From the NCBI GenBank assembly GCA_963855995.1, contig OY979718.1:30041282-30105281 (forward strand): 64,000 nt of DNA, written 5' to 3'. A model generated the notes under the pieces. It worked only from the letters and a program-made list of their open reading frames with translations. It did not search any database and was not told the DNA's origin. Every line of letters starts with the position of its first letter. Positions within the stretch are counted from its first letter, which is position 1. A program made the position numbers and the translations under genes. The DNA is from Muricea muricata (lineage: Eukaryota > Cnidaria > Anthozoa > Malacalcyonacea > Plexauridae). Below are positions 36,671-49,684 of this stretch, in pieces.

Positions 36671-39600
36671 AGGGTGACGTTTTAAAGCTTAAAATGATGT
36701 TTTCAGTGCTAAAGTGAACGAGTTGAGCGCAATGATGTACTGCAATGACGGACCTAAAAGAGACCCAATAAATGGAAATTGCAGAACTTAGCAAGTCGGG
36801 AATCATGTTTTCGGCGCTCAAACTATCGAGATGAGCGAAGTAACCCGTTGACATGAGAAACCGAAAACTCTCTAGTAAACTTAACAGAAACGATCTTAGA
36901 ACCATCAAAATTGCGTTTTACCCATTCTAGAACGATTTGAGCGTGAAAACATGCTCAAATCACCAACAAAAAAATGCTGTTTTAAATCGCTCAGGGTGCG
37001 TTTTAGAGCTTAAAATGATGTTTTCAGTGCTAAAGTGAACGAGTTGAGCGCAATAATGTACTGCAATGACGGACCTAAAAGAGACCCAATAAATGGAAAT
37101 TGCAGAACTTAGCAAGTCGGGAATCATGTTTTCGGCGCTCAAAGTATCGAGATGAGCGAAGTAACCCGTTGACATAAGAAACCTATAACTTTCTAGTAAA
37201 CTGAACAGCAACGATCTTAGAACCATCAAAATTGCGTTTTACCCATTCTAGAACGATTTGAGCGTGAAAACATGCTCAAATCACCAACTAAAAATTGCTG
37301 TTTCAAATCGCTCAGGGTGACGTTTTAGAGCCTAAAATGATGTTTTCAGTGCTAAAGTGAACGAGTTGAGCGCAATAATGTACTGCAATGACGGACCTAA
37401 AAGAGACCCAATAAATGGAAATTGCAGAACTTAGCAAGTCGGGAATCATGTTTTCGGCGCTCAAACTATCGAGATGAGCGAAGTAACCCGTTGACATGAG
37501 AAACCTATAACTTTCTAGTAAACTGAACAGCAACGATCTTAGAACCATCAAAATTGCGTTTTAAGTGTTCTAGAAGCGATTTGGGCGTAAAAACATGCTC
37601 AAATCACCAACTAAAAATCGCCGTTTTATGTCGATCAGGGCGACGTTTTAGAGCTTAAAATGATATTTTCAGTGCTAAAGTGAACGAGTTGAGTGCAATG
37701 ATGTACTGCAATAACGGACCTAAAAGAGACCTTCTAAATGGAAATTGCAGAACTTAGCAAGTCGGGAATCAGGTTTTCGTCGCTCAAACCATCGGGATGA
37801 GCGAAATGACATGTTGAAATGAGAAACCTATAACTTGCTTGTACACTGAACAGAAACGATCTTAGAACCATCAAAATCGCGTTTTAAGCGTTCTAGAAGC
37901 GATTTGAACGTAAAAACATGCTCAAATCACCAACGAAAAATTGCTGTTTTAAATCGATCAGGGTGACGTTTTAGAGCTTAAAATTATGTTTTCAGTGCTA
38001 AAGTGAACGAGTTGAGCGCAATAATGTACTGCAATGACGGACCTAAAAGAGACCCAATAAATGGAAATTGCAGAACTTAGCAAGTCGGGAATCAGGTTTT
38101 CGGCGCTCAAACCATCGGGATGAGTGAAATGACATGTTGAAATGAGAAACATATAACTTGCTTGTACACTGAACAGAAACGATCTTAGAACCGTAAAAAT
38201 CGCGTTTTAAGTGTTCTAGAAGCAATTTGAGCGTAAAAACATGCTCAAATCACCAACTAAAAATCGCCGTTTTATGTCGATCAGGGCGACGTTTTAGAGC
38301 TTAAAATGATGTTTTCAGTGCTAAAGTGAACGAGTTGAGTGCAATGATGTACTGCAATAACGAACCTAAAAGAGACCTTCTAAATGGAAATTGCAGAACT
38401 TAGCAAGTCGGGAATCACGTTTTCGGCGCTCAAACCATCGGGATAAGCGAAATGACATGTTGAAATGAGAAACCGAAAACTCTCTAGTAAACTTAACAGA
38501 AACGATCTTAGAACCATCAAAATTGCGTTTTACCCATTCTAGAACGATTTGAGCGTGAAAACATGCTCAAATCACCAACTAAAAATTGCTGTTTCAAATC
38601 GCTCAGGGTGACGTTTTAGAGCCTAAAATGATGTTTTCAGTGCTAAAGTGAACGAGTTGAGCGCAATAATGTACTGCAATGACGGACCTAAAAGAGACCC
38701 AATAAATGGAAATTGCAGAACTTAGCAAGTCGGGAATCATGTTTTCGGCGCTCAAACTATCGAGATGAGCGAAGTAACCCGTTGACATGAGAAACCTATA
38801 ACTTTCTAGTAAACTGAACAGCAACGATCTTAGAACCATCAAAATTGCGTTTTAAGTGTTCTAGAAGCGATTTGGGCGTAAAAACATGCTCAAATCACCA
38901 ACTAAAAATCGCCGTTTTATGTCGATCAGGGCGACGTTTTAGAGCTTAAAATGATATTTTCAGTGCTAAAGTGAACGAGTTGAGTGCAATGATGTACTGC
39001 AATAACGGACCTAAAAGAGACCTTCTAAATGGAAATTGCAGAACTTAGCAAGTCGGGAATCACGTTTTCGGCGCTCAAAATATCGGGATAAGCGAAATTA
39101 CATGTTGAAATGAGAAACCTATAACTTGCTTTTACACTGAACAGAAACGATCTTAGAACTATAAAAATCGCGTTTTAAGCGCTCTGGAAGCGATTTGAAC
39201 GTAAAAACATGCTGAATCACCAACGAGAAGTTGCTGTTTTAAATCGATCAGGGTGACGTTTTAGAGCTTAAAATGATGTTTTCAGTGCTAAAGTGAACGA
39301 GTTCAGCGCAATGATGTACTGCAATCACGGACCTAAAAGAGACCTTCTAAATGGTAATTGCAGAACTTAGCAAGTTGGGAATCAGGTTTTTGGCGCTCAA
39401 ACCAACGGGATGAGCGAAATGACATGTTGAAATGAGAAACCTATAACTTGCTTGTAAACTGAAAAGAAACGATCTTAGAACAATCAAAATCGCGTTTTAA
39501 GCGTTCTAGAAGTGATTTGAGCGTAAAAATATGCTCAAATAACCAGCTTAAAATTGCCCTTTTAAATCGATCAGGGTGACGTTTTAGAACTTAAAATGAT

Positions 39601-41944
39601 GTTTTCAGTGCTAAAGTGAACGAGTTGAGCGCAATGATGTACTGCAATCACCGACCTAAAAGAGACCTAATAAATGGTAATTGCAGAACTTAGCAAGTTG
39701 AGAATCAGGTTTTCGGCGCTCAAACCTACGGGATGAGCGAAATGACATGTTGAAATGAGAAACCTATAACTTGCTTGTAAACTGATAAGAAACGATCTTA
39801 GAACAATCAAAATCGCGTTTTAAGCGTTCTAGAAGTGATTTGAGCGTAAAAATATGCTCAAATCACCAACTTAAAATTGCCGTTTTAAATCGATCAGGGT
39901 GACGTTTTAGAACTTAAAATGATGTTTTCTGTGCTAAAGTGAACGAGTTGAGCGCAATAACGTACTGCAATGACGGACCTGAAAGAGACACAATAAATGG
40001 AAATTGCAGAACTTAGCAAGTCGGGAATCAGGTTTTCGGCGCTCAAACTATCGAGATGAGCGAAGTAACCCGTTGACATGAGAAACTGAAAACTCTCTAG
40101 TAAACTTAACAGAAACGATCTTAGAACCATCAAAATTGCGTTTTACCCATTCTAGAACGATTTGAGCGTGAAAACATGCTCAAATCACCCACTAAAAATT
40201 GCTGTTTTAAATCGCTCAGGGTGACGTTTTAGAGGTTAAAATGATGTTTTCAGTGCTAAAGTGAACGAGTTGAGCGCAATAACGTACTGCAATGACGGAC
40301 CTGAAAGAGACACAATAAATGGAAATTGCAGAACTTAGCAAGTCGGGAATCAGGTTTTCGGCGCTCAAACTATCGAGATGAGCGAAGTAACCCGTTGACA
40401 TGAGAAACCGAAAACTCTCTAGTAAACTTAACAGAAACGATCTTAGAACTATCAAAATTGCGTTTTACCCATTCTAGAACGATTTGAGCGTGAAAACATG
40501 CTCAAATCACCCACTAAAAATTGCTGTTTTAAATCGCTCAGGGTGACGTTTTAGAGGTTAAAATGATGTTTTCAGTGCTAAAGTGAACGAGTTGAGCGCA
40601 ATAATGTACTGCAATGACGGACCTAAAAGAGACCCAATAAATGGAAATTGCAGAACTTAGCAAGTCGGGAATCATGTTTTCGGCGCTCAAACTATCGAGA
40701 TGAGCGAAGTAACCCGTTGACAAAAGAAACCTATAACTTTCTAGTAAACTGAACAGCAACGATCTTAGAACCATCAAATATGCGTTTTAAGTGTTCTAGA
40801 AGCGATTTGAGCGTAAAAACATGCTCAAATCACCAACTAAAAATCGCCGTTTTATGTCGATCAGGGCGACGTTTTAGAGCTTAAAATGATGTTTTCAGTG
40901 CTAAAGTGAACGAGTTGAGTGCAATGATGTACTGCAATAACGGACCTAAAAGAGACCTTCTAAATGGAAATTGCAGAACTTAGAAAGTCGGGAATCACGT
41001 TTTCGGCGCTCAAACCATCGGGATAAGTGAAATGACATGTTGAAATGAGAAACCTATAACTTGCTTGTACACTGAACAGAAACGATCTTAGAACTTTAAA
41101 AATCGCGTTTTAAGCGCTCTAGAAGCGATTTGAACGTAAAAACATGCTGAAATCACCAACGAAAAGTTGCTTTTTTAAATCGATCAGGGTGACGTTTTAG
41201 AGCTTAAAATGATTTTTTCAGTGCTAAAGTGAACGAGTTGAGCGCAATAATGTACTGCAATCACGGACCTAAAAGAGACCTAATAAATGGAAATTGGAGA
41301 ACTTAGTAAGTCGGGAATCAGGTTTTCGGCGCTCAAACTATCGAGATGAGCGAAGTAACCCGTTGACATGAGAAACCTATAACTCTCTTGTAAACTGAAA
41401 AGAAACGATCTTAGAACCAGCAAAATTGCGTTTTAAGTGTTCTAGAAGCGATTTGAGCGTAAAAACATGCTCAAATCACTAACTTAAAATCGCCGTTTTA
41501 AATCGATCAGGGTGACGTTTTAGAGCTTAAAATGATGTTTTCAGTGCTAAAGTGAACGAGTTGAACGCAATGATGTACTGCAATCACGGACCTAAAAGAG
41601 ACCTTCTAAATGGTAATTGCAGAACTTAGCAAGTTGGGAATCAGGTTTTTGGCGCTCAAACCTACGGGATGAGCGAAATGACATGTTGAAATGGGAAACC
41701 TATAACTTGCTTGTAAACTGAAAAGAAACGATCTTAGAACAATCAAAATCGCGTTTTAAGCGTTCTAGAAGTGATTTGAGCGTAAAAATACGCTCAAATC
41801 ACCAACTTAAAATTGCCGTTTTAAATCGATCAGGGTGACGTTTTAGAACTTAAAATGATGTTTTCAGTGCTAAAGTGAACGAGTTGAGCGCAATAACGTA
41901 TTGCAATGACGGACCTAAAAGAGACACAATAAATGGAAATTGCA

Positions 41945-43557
41945 GAACTTAGCAAGTCGGGAATCAGGTTTTCGGCGCTCAAACTATCGAGATGAGCGAA
42001 GTAACCCGTTGACATGAGAAACCGAAAACTCTCTAGTAAACTTAACAGAAACGATCTTAGAACCATCAAAATTGCGTTTTACCCATTCTAGAACGATTTG
42101 AGCGTGAAAACATGCTCAAATCACCAACTTAAAATCGCCGTTTTAAATCGCTCAGGGTGACGTTTTAGAGCTTAAAATGATGTTTTCAGTGCTAAAGTGA
42201 ACGAGTTGAGCGCAATAATGTACTGCAATGACGGACCTAAAAGAGACCCAATAAATGGAAATTGCAGAACTTAGCAAGTCGGGAATCATGTTTTCGGCGC
42301 TCAAACTATCGAGATGAGCGAAGTAACCCGTTGACATAAGAAACCTATAAATTTCTAGTAAACTGAACAGCAACGATCTTAGAACCATCAAAATTGCGTT
42401 TTAAGTGTTCTAGAAGCGATTTGAGCGTAAAAACATGCTCAAATCACCAACTAAAAATCGCCATTTTATGTCGATCAGGGCGACGTTTTAGAGCTTAAAA
42501 TGATGTTTTCAGTGCTAAAGTGAACGAGATGAGTGCAATGATGTACTGCAATAACGGACCTAAAAGAGACCTTCTAAATGGAAATTGCAGAACTTAGCAA
42601 GTCTAGAATCACGTTTTCGGCGCTCAAACCATCGGGATAAGCGAAATGACATGTTGAAATGAGAAACCTATAACTTGCTTGTACACTGAACAGAAACGAT
42701 CTTAGAACTATAAAAATCGCGTTTTAAGCGCTCTAGAAGCGATTTGAACGTAAAAACATGCTGAAATCACCAACGAAAAGTTGCTGTTTTAAATCGATCA
42801 GGGTGACGTTTTAGAGCTTAAAATGATGTTTTTAGTGCTAAAGTGAACGAGTTGAGCGCAATAATGTTATGCAATCACAGACCTAAAAGAGACCTAATAA
42901 ATGGAAATTGCAGAACTTAGCAAGTCGGGAATCAGGTTTTCGGCGCTCAAATTATCGAGATGAGCGAAGTAACCCGTTGACATGAGAAACCTATAACTCT
43001 CTTGTAAACTGAAAAGAAACGATCTTAGAAGCATCAAAATTGCGTTTTACCCGTTCTAGAACGATTTGAGCGTGAAAACATGCTCAAATCACCAACTTAA
43101 AATCGCCGTTTTAAATCGATCAGGATGACGTTTTAGAGCTTAAAATGATGTTTTCAGTGCTAAAGTGAACGAGTTGAGCGCAATGATGTACTGCATTCAC
43201 GGACCTAAAAGAGACCTTCTAAATTGAAATTGCAGAACTAAGCATGTCGGGAATCATATTTTCGGCTCTCAAACCATCGAGATTAGCAAAATAACACCTT
43301 GACATGAGAAACGTAGAGCTTACTTGTGAAATGAGAAGAAACGATCTTAGAACCATCAAAATCGCGTTTTAAGCGTTCTAGAAGCGATTTGAGCGTAAAA
43401 ATAATCTCAAATCACCAACTAAAAGTTGCCGTTTTAAATCAATCAGGGTGACGTTTTAAAGCTTAAAATGATGTTTTCAGTGCTAAAGTGAACGAGTTGA
43501 GCGCAATGATGTACTGCAATGACGGACCTAAAAGAGACCCAATAAATGGAAATTGCA
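41945..43557 (+). repeat. Higher-order unit M1-M2-M3-M4-M5a (1,613 bp)
   Basis: This is the complete form of a unit whose 35,494-36,783 partner has lost M5a. M3 carries TCTAGAATCACG and M4 is preceded by AATGTTATGCAATC. It recurs at +2,579 and +7,740 bp. Confidence 0.85.
43235..43557 (+). repeat. M5a landmark monomer 10
   Basis: It is the first copy after the gap, with AAGCTT at 43,459. Its expected partner 6,451 bp upstream is deleted. Confidence 0.9.
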
Positions 43558-44093
43558 GAACTTAGCAAGTCGGGAATCATGTTTTCGGCGCTCAAACTAT
43601 CGAGATGAGCGAAGTAACCCGTTGACATGAGAAACCGAAAACTCTCTAGTAAACTTAACAGAAACGATCTTAGAACCATCAAAATTGCGTTTTACCCATT
43701 CTAGAACGATTTGAGCGTGAAAACATGCTCAAATCACCAACAAAAAAATGCTGTTTTAAATCGCTCAGGGTGCGTTTTAGAGCTTAAAATGATGTTTTCA
43801 GTGCTAAAGTGAACGAGTTGAGCGCAATAATGTACTGCAATGACGGACCTAAAAGAGACCCAATAAATGGAAATTGCAGAACTTAGCAAGTCGGGAATCA
43901 TGTTTTCGGCGCTCAAAGTATCGAGATGAGCGAAGTAACCCGTTGACATAAGAAACCTATAACTTTCTAGTAAACTGAACAGCAACGATCTTAGAACTAT
44001 CAAAATTGCGTTTTAAGTGTTCTAGAAGCGATTTGAGCGTAAAAACATGCTCAAATCACCAACTAAAAATCGCCGTTTTATGTCGATCAGGGC

Positions 44094-44150
44094 GACGTTT
44101 TAAAGCTTAAAATGATGTTTTCAGTGCTAAAGTGAACAATTGAACGCAAT
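44094..44150. other. Chimeric junction with small lesion
   Basis: TTTTATGTCGATCAGGGCGACG (an M2 mark, read in parts) is followed by an AAAGCTT segment otherwise found after M5a, then by AGTGAACAATTGAACGC. The last string is one base shorter and altered compared with AGTGAACGAGTTGAACGC. This is the only duplication seam in the window that is not perfectly homologous. Confidence 0.65.
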
Positions 44151-44523
44151 GATGTACTGCAATCACGGACCTAAAAGAGACCTTCTAAATGGTAATTGCA
44201 GAACTTAGCAAGTTGGGAATCAGGTTTTTGGCGCTCAAACCTACGGGATGAGCGAAATGACATGTTGAAATGAGAAACCTATAACTTGCTTGTAAACTGA
44301 AAAGAAACGATCTTAGAACAATCAAAATCGCGTTTTAAGCGTTCTAGAAGTGATTTGAGCGTAAAAATACGCTCAAATCACCAACTTAAAATTGCCGTTT
44401 TAAATCGATCAGGGTGACGTTTTAGAACTTAAAATGATGTTTTCAGTGCTAAAGTGAACGAGTTGAGCGCAATAACGTATTGCAATGACGGACCTAAAAG
44501 AGACACAATAAATGGAAATTGCA

Positions 44524-46136
44524 GAACTTAGCAAGTCGGGAATCAGGTTTTCGGCGCTCAAACTATCGAGATGAGCGAAGTAACCCGTTGACATGAGAAA
44601 CCGAAAACTCTCTAGTAAACTTAACAGAAACGATCTTAGAACCATCAAAATTGCGTTTTACCCATTCTAGAACGATTTGAGCGTGAAAACATGCTCAAAT
44701 CACCAACTTAAAATCGCCGTTTTAAATCGCTCAGGGTGACGTTTTAGAGCTTAAAATGATGTTTTCAGTGCTAAAGTGAACGAGTTGAGCGCAATAATGT
44801 ACTGCAATGACGGACCTAAAAGAGACCCAATAAATGGAAATTGCAGAACTTAGCAAGTCGGGAATCATGTTTTCGGCGCTCAAACTATCGAGATGAGCGA
44901 AGTAACCCGTTGACATAAGAAACCTATAAATTTCTAGTAAACTGAACAGCAACGATCTTAGAACCATCAAAATTGCGTTTTAAGTGTTCTATAAGCGATT
45001 TGAGCGTAAAAACATGCTCAAATCACCAACTAAAAATCGCCATTTTATGTCGATCAGGGCGACGTTTTAGAGCTTAAAATGATGTTTTCAGTGCTAAAGT
45101 GAACGAGATGAGTGCAATGATGTACTGCAATAACGGACCTAAAAGAGACCTTCTAAATGGAAATTGCAGAACTTAGCAAGTCTAGAATCACGTTTTCGGC
45201 GCTCAAACCATCGGGATAAGCGAAATGACATGTTGAAATGAGAAACCTATAACTTGCTTGTACACTGAACAGAAACGATCTTAGAACTATAAAAATCGCG
45301 TTTTAAGCGCTCTAGAAGCGATTTGAACGTAAAAACATGCTGAAATCACCAACGAAAAGTTGCTGTTTTAAATCGATCAGGGTGACGTTTTAGAGCTTAA
45401 AATGATGTTTTCAGTGCTAAAGTGAACGAGTTGAGCGCAATAATGTTATGCAATCACAGACCTAAAAGAGACCTAATAAATGGAAATTGCAGAACTTAGC
45501 AAGTCGGGAATCAGGTTTTCGGCGCTCAAATTATCGAGATGAGCGAAGTAACCCGTTGACATGAGAAACCTATAACTCTCTTGTAAACTGAAAAGAAACG
45601 ATCTTAGAAGCATCAAAATTGCGTTTTACCCGTTCTAGAACGATTTGAGCGTGAAAACATGCTCAAATCACCAACTTAAAATCGCCGTTTTAAATCGATC
45701 AGGATGACGTTTTAGAGCTTAAAATGATGTTTTCAGTGCTAAAGTGAACGAGTTGAGCGCAATGATGTACTGCATTCACGGACCTAAAAGAGACCTTCTA
45801 AATTGAAATTGCAGAACTAAGCATGTCGGGAATCATATTTTCGGCTCTCAAACCATCGAGATTAGCAAAATAACACCTTGACATGAGAAACGTAGAGCTT
45901 ACTTGTGAAATGAGAAGAAACGATCTTAGAACCATCAAAATCGCGTTTTAAGCGTTCTAGAAGCGATTTGAGCGTAAAAATAATCTCAAATCACCAACTA
46001 AAAGTTGCCGTTTTAAATCAATCAGGGTGACGTTTTAAAGCTTAAAATGATGTTTTCAGTGCTAAAGTGAACGAGTTGAGCGCAATGATGTACTGCAATG
46101 ACGGACCTAAAAGAGACCCAATAAATGGAAATTGCA
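44524..46136 (+). repeat. Higher-order unit M1-M2-M3-M4-M5a (1,613 bp)
   Basis: This unit is 2,579 bp after its partner at 41,945. It has the private TTCTATAAGCG (near 44,989), which destroys the TCTAGA site and is shared only with 50,150. That ties it to the next copy rather than to the previous one. Confidence 0.85.
45814..46136 (+). repeat. M5a landmark monomer 11
   Basis: It lies 8 monomers (2,579 bp) after copy 10, with AAGCTT at 46,038. Confidence 0.9.
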
Positions 46137-49100
46137 GAACTTAGCAAGTCGGGAATCATGTTTTCGGCGCTCAAACTATCGAGATGAGCGAAGTAACCCG
46201 TTGACATGAGAAACCGAAAACTCTCTAGTAAACTTAACAGAAACGATCTTAGAACCATCAAAATTGCGTTTTACCCATTCTAGAACGATTTGAGCGTGAA
46301 AACATGCTCAAATCACCAACAAAAAAATGCTGTTTTAAATCGCTCAGGGTGCGTTTTAGAGCTTAAAATGATGTTTTCAGTGCTAAAGTGAACGAGTTGA
46401 GCGCAATAATGTACTGCAATGACGGACCTAAAAGAGACCCAATAAATGGAAATTGCAGAACTTAGCAAGTCGGGAATCATGTTTTCGGCGCTCAAAGTAT
46501 CGAGATGAGCGAAGTAACCCGTTGACATAAGAAACCTATAACTTTCTAGTAAACTGAACAGCAACGATCTTAGAACTATCAAAATTGCGTTTTAAGTGTT
46601 CTAGAAGCGATTTGAGCGTAAAAACATGCTCAAATCACCAACTAAAAATCGCCGTTTTATGTCGATCAGGGCAACGTTTTAGAGCTTAAAATGATATTTT
46701 CAGTGCTAAAGTGAACGAGTTGAGTGCAATGATGTACTGCAATAACGGACCTAAAAGAGACCTTCTAAATGGAAATTGCAGAACTTAGCAAGTCGGGAAT
46801 CACGTTTTCGGCGCTCAAATTATCGGGATAAGCGAAATGACATGTTGAAATGAGAAACCTATAACTTGCTTGTACACTGAACAGAAACGATCTTAGAACT
46901 ATAAAAATCGCGTTTTAAGCGCTCTAGAAGCGATTTGAACGTAAAAACATGCTGAAATCACCAACGAAAAGTTGCTGTTTTAAATCGATCAGGGTGACGT
47001 TTTAGAGCTTAAAATGATGTTTTCAGTGCTAAAGTGAACGAGTTGAGCGCAATAATGTACTGCAATCACGGACCTAAAAGAGACCTAATAAATGGAAATT
47101 GGAGAACTTAGGAAGTCGGGAATCAGGTTTTCGGCGCTCAAACTATCGAGATGAGCGAAGTAACCCGTTGACATGAGAAACCTATAACTCTCTTGTAAAC
47201 TGAAAAGAAACGATCTTAGAACCAGCAAAATTGCGTTTTAAGTGTTCTAGAAGCGATTTGAGCGTAAAAACATGCTCAAATCACTAACTTAAAATCGCCG
47301 TTTTAAATCCATCAGGGTGACGTTTTAGAGCTTAAAATGATATTTTCAGTGCTAAAGTGAACGAGTTGAGTGCAATGATGTACTGCAATAACGGACCTAA
47401 AAGAGACCTTCTAAATGGAAATTGCAGAACTTAGCAAGTCGGGAATCACGTTTTCGGCGCTCAAAATATCGGGATAAGCGAAATTACATGTTGAAATAAG
47501 AAACCTATAACTTGCTTTTACACTGAACAGAAACGATCTTAGAACTATAAAAATCGCGTTTTAAGCGCTCTGGAAGCGATTTGAACGTAAAAACATGCTG
47601 AATCACCAACGAGAAGTTGCTGTTTTAAATCGATCAGGATGACGTTTTAGAGCTTAAAATGATGTTTTCAGTGCTAAAGTGAACGAGTTCAGCGCAATGA
47701 TGTACTGCAATCACGGACCTAAAAGAGACCTTCTAAATGGTAATTGCAGAACTTAGCAAGTTAGGAATCAGGTTTTTGGCGCTCAAACCAACGGGATGAG
47801 CGAAATGACATGTTGAAATGAGAAACCTATAACTTGCTTGTAAACTGAAAAGAAACGATCTTAGAACAATCAAAATCGCGTTTTAAGCGTTCTAGAAGTG
47901 ATTTGAGCGTAAAAATATGCTCAAATAACCAGCTTAAAATTGCCCTTTTAAATCGATCAGGGTGACGTTTTAGAACTTAAAATGATGTTTTCAGTGCTAA
48001 AGTGAACGAGTTGAGCGCAATGATGTACTGCAATCACCGACCTAAAAGAGACCTAATAAATGGTAATTGCAGAACTTAGCAAGTTGAGAATCAGGTTTTT
48101 GGCGCTCAAACCTACGGGATGAGCGAAATGACATGTTGAAATGAGAAACCTATAACTTGCTTGTAAACTGAAAAGAAACGATCTTAGAACAATCAAAATC
48201 GCGTTTTAAGCGTTCTAGAAGTGATTTGAGCGTAAAAATATGCTCAAATCACCAACTTAAAATTGCCGTTTTAAATCGATCAGGGTGACGTTTTAGAACT
48301 TAAAATGATGTTTTCTGTGCTAAAGTGAACGAGTTGAGCGCAATAACGTACTGCAATGACGGACCTGAAAGAGACACAATAAATGGAAATTGCAGAACTT
48401 AGCAAGTCGGGAATCAGGTTTTCGGCGCTCAAACTATCGAGATGAGCGAAGTAACCCGTTGACATGAGAAACCGAAAACTCTCTAGTAAACTTAACAGAA
48501 ACGATCTTAGAACCATCAAAATTGCGTTTTACCCATTCTAGAACGATTTGAGCGTGAAAACATGCTCAAATCACCCACTAAAAATTGCTGTTTTAAATCG
48601 CTCAGGGTGACGTTTTAGAGGTTAAAATGATGTTTTCAGTGCTAAAGTTAACGAGTTGAGCGCAATAACGTACTGCAATGACGGACCTGAAAGAGACACA
48701 ATAAATGGAAATTGCAGAACTTAGCAAGTCGGGAATCAGGTTTTCGGCGCTCAAACTATCGAGATGAGCGAAGTAACCCGTTGACATGGGAAACCGAAAA
48801 CTCTCTAGTAAACTTAACAGAAACGATCTTAGAACCATCAAAATTGCGTTTTACCCATTCTAGAACGATTTGAGCGTGAAAACATGCTCAAATCACCCAC
48901 TAAAAATTGCTGTTTTAAATCGCTCAGGGTGACGTTTTAGAGGTTAAAATGATGTTTTCAGTGCTAAAGTGAACGAGTTGAGCGCAATAATGTACTGCAA
49001 TGACGGACCTAAAAGAGACCCAATAAATGGAAATTGCAGAACTTAGCAAGTCGGGAATCATGTTTTCGGCGCTCAAACTATCGAGATGAGCGAAGTAACC

Positions 49101-49684
49101 CGTTGACAAAAGAAACCTATAACTTTCTAGTAAACTGAACAGCAACGATCTTAGAACCATCAAAATTGCGTTTTAAGTGTTCTAGAAGCGATTTGAGCGT
49201 AAAAACATGCTCAAATCACCAACTAAAAATCGCCGTTTTATGTCGATCAAGGCGACGTTTTAGAGCTTAAAATGATGTTTTCAGTGCTAAAGTGAACGAG
49301 TTGAGTGCAATGATGTACTGCAATAACGGACCTAAAAGAGACCTTCTAAATGGAAATTGCAGAACTTAGAAAGTCGGGAATCACGTTTTCGGCGCTCAAA
49401 CCATCGGGATAAGTGAAATGACATGTTGAAATGAGAAACCTATAACTTGCTTGTACACTGAACAGAAACGATCTTAGAACAATCAAAATCGCGTTTTAAG
49501 CGTTCTAGAAGTGATTTGAGCGTAAAAATATGCTCAAATCACCAACTTAAAATTGCCGTTTTAAATCGATGAGGGTGACGTTTTAGAACTTAAAATGATG
49601 TTTTCTGTGCTAAAGTAAACGAGTTGAGCGCAATAACGTACTGCAATGACGGACCTGAAAGAGACACAATAAATGGAAATTGCA

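Larger units (their letters stand above)
30779..37229. repeat. Twenty-monomer (6,451-bp) tandem duplication, copy 1
   Basis: It is colinear with 37,230-44,003 and shares dozens of private variants, among them GATTTGGGCG, CTCTGGAAGCG, AAATAACCAGC, GTTGAGAATC, CAAAAGAAACC, CAAATATGCG, TTAGAAAGTC, GATTTTTTCAG, AATGTTATGC and CAACAAAAAAATGC. I noticed roughly a dozen single-base differences over more than 6 kb. It lacks the M5a monomer at about 36.65 kb. Confidence 0.9.
37230..44003. repeat. Twenty-one-monomer partner, copy 2 (6,774 bp)
   Basis: It follows copy 1 directly. The seam lies in a shared stretch at about 37,210-37,241, where M2 sequence (GAACAGCAACG) runs into M1 sequence (TTTTACCCATTC). 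It keeps the M5a monomer at 43,235. Private changes include CTGATAAGAAACG (about 39,782), GAAACTGAAAAC (about 40,083) and TTAGTAAGTC (about 41,303). Confidence 0.9.
41568..44093. repeat. Eight-monomer (2,579-bp) duplication, copy 1
   Basis: It is colinear with 44,147-46,672. Private to this copy are AATGGGAAACC (about 41,690) and GTTTTTAGTGC (about 42,829). Confidence 0.9.
44147..46672. repeat. Eight-monomer (2,579-bp) duplication, copy 2
   Basis: This is the partner of 41,568-44,093. It begins just after an imperfect junction, AGTGAACAATTGAACGC, where other copies read AGTGAACGAGTTGAACGC. Confidence 0.9.
44490..49503. repeat. Sixteen-monomer (5,161-bp) tandem duplication, copy 1
   Basis: It is colinear with 49,651-54,664. 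It shares TTCTATAAGCG, GGGCAACG, CTTAGGAAGTC, CATGGGAAACCG, AAAGTTAACGAG and GATCAAGGCG. Only a handful of differences were seen, such as GAAATAAGAAACC at about 47,494. Confidence 0.9.
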
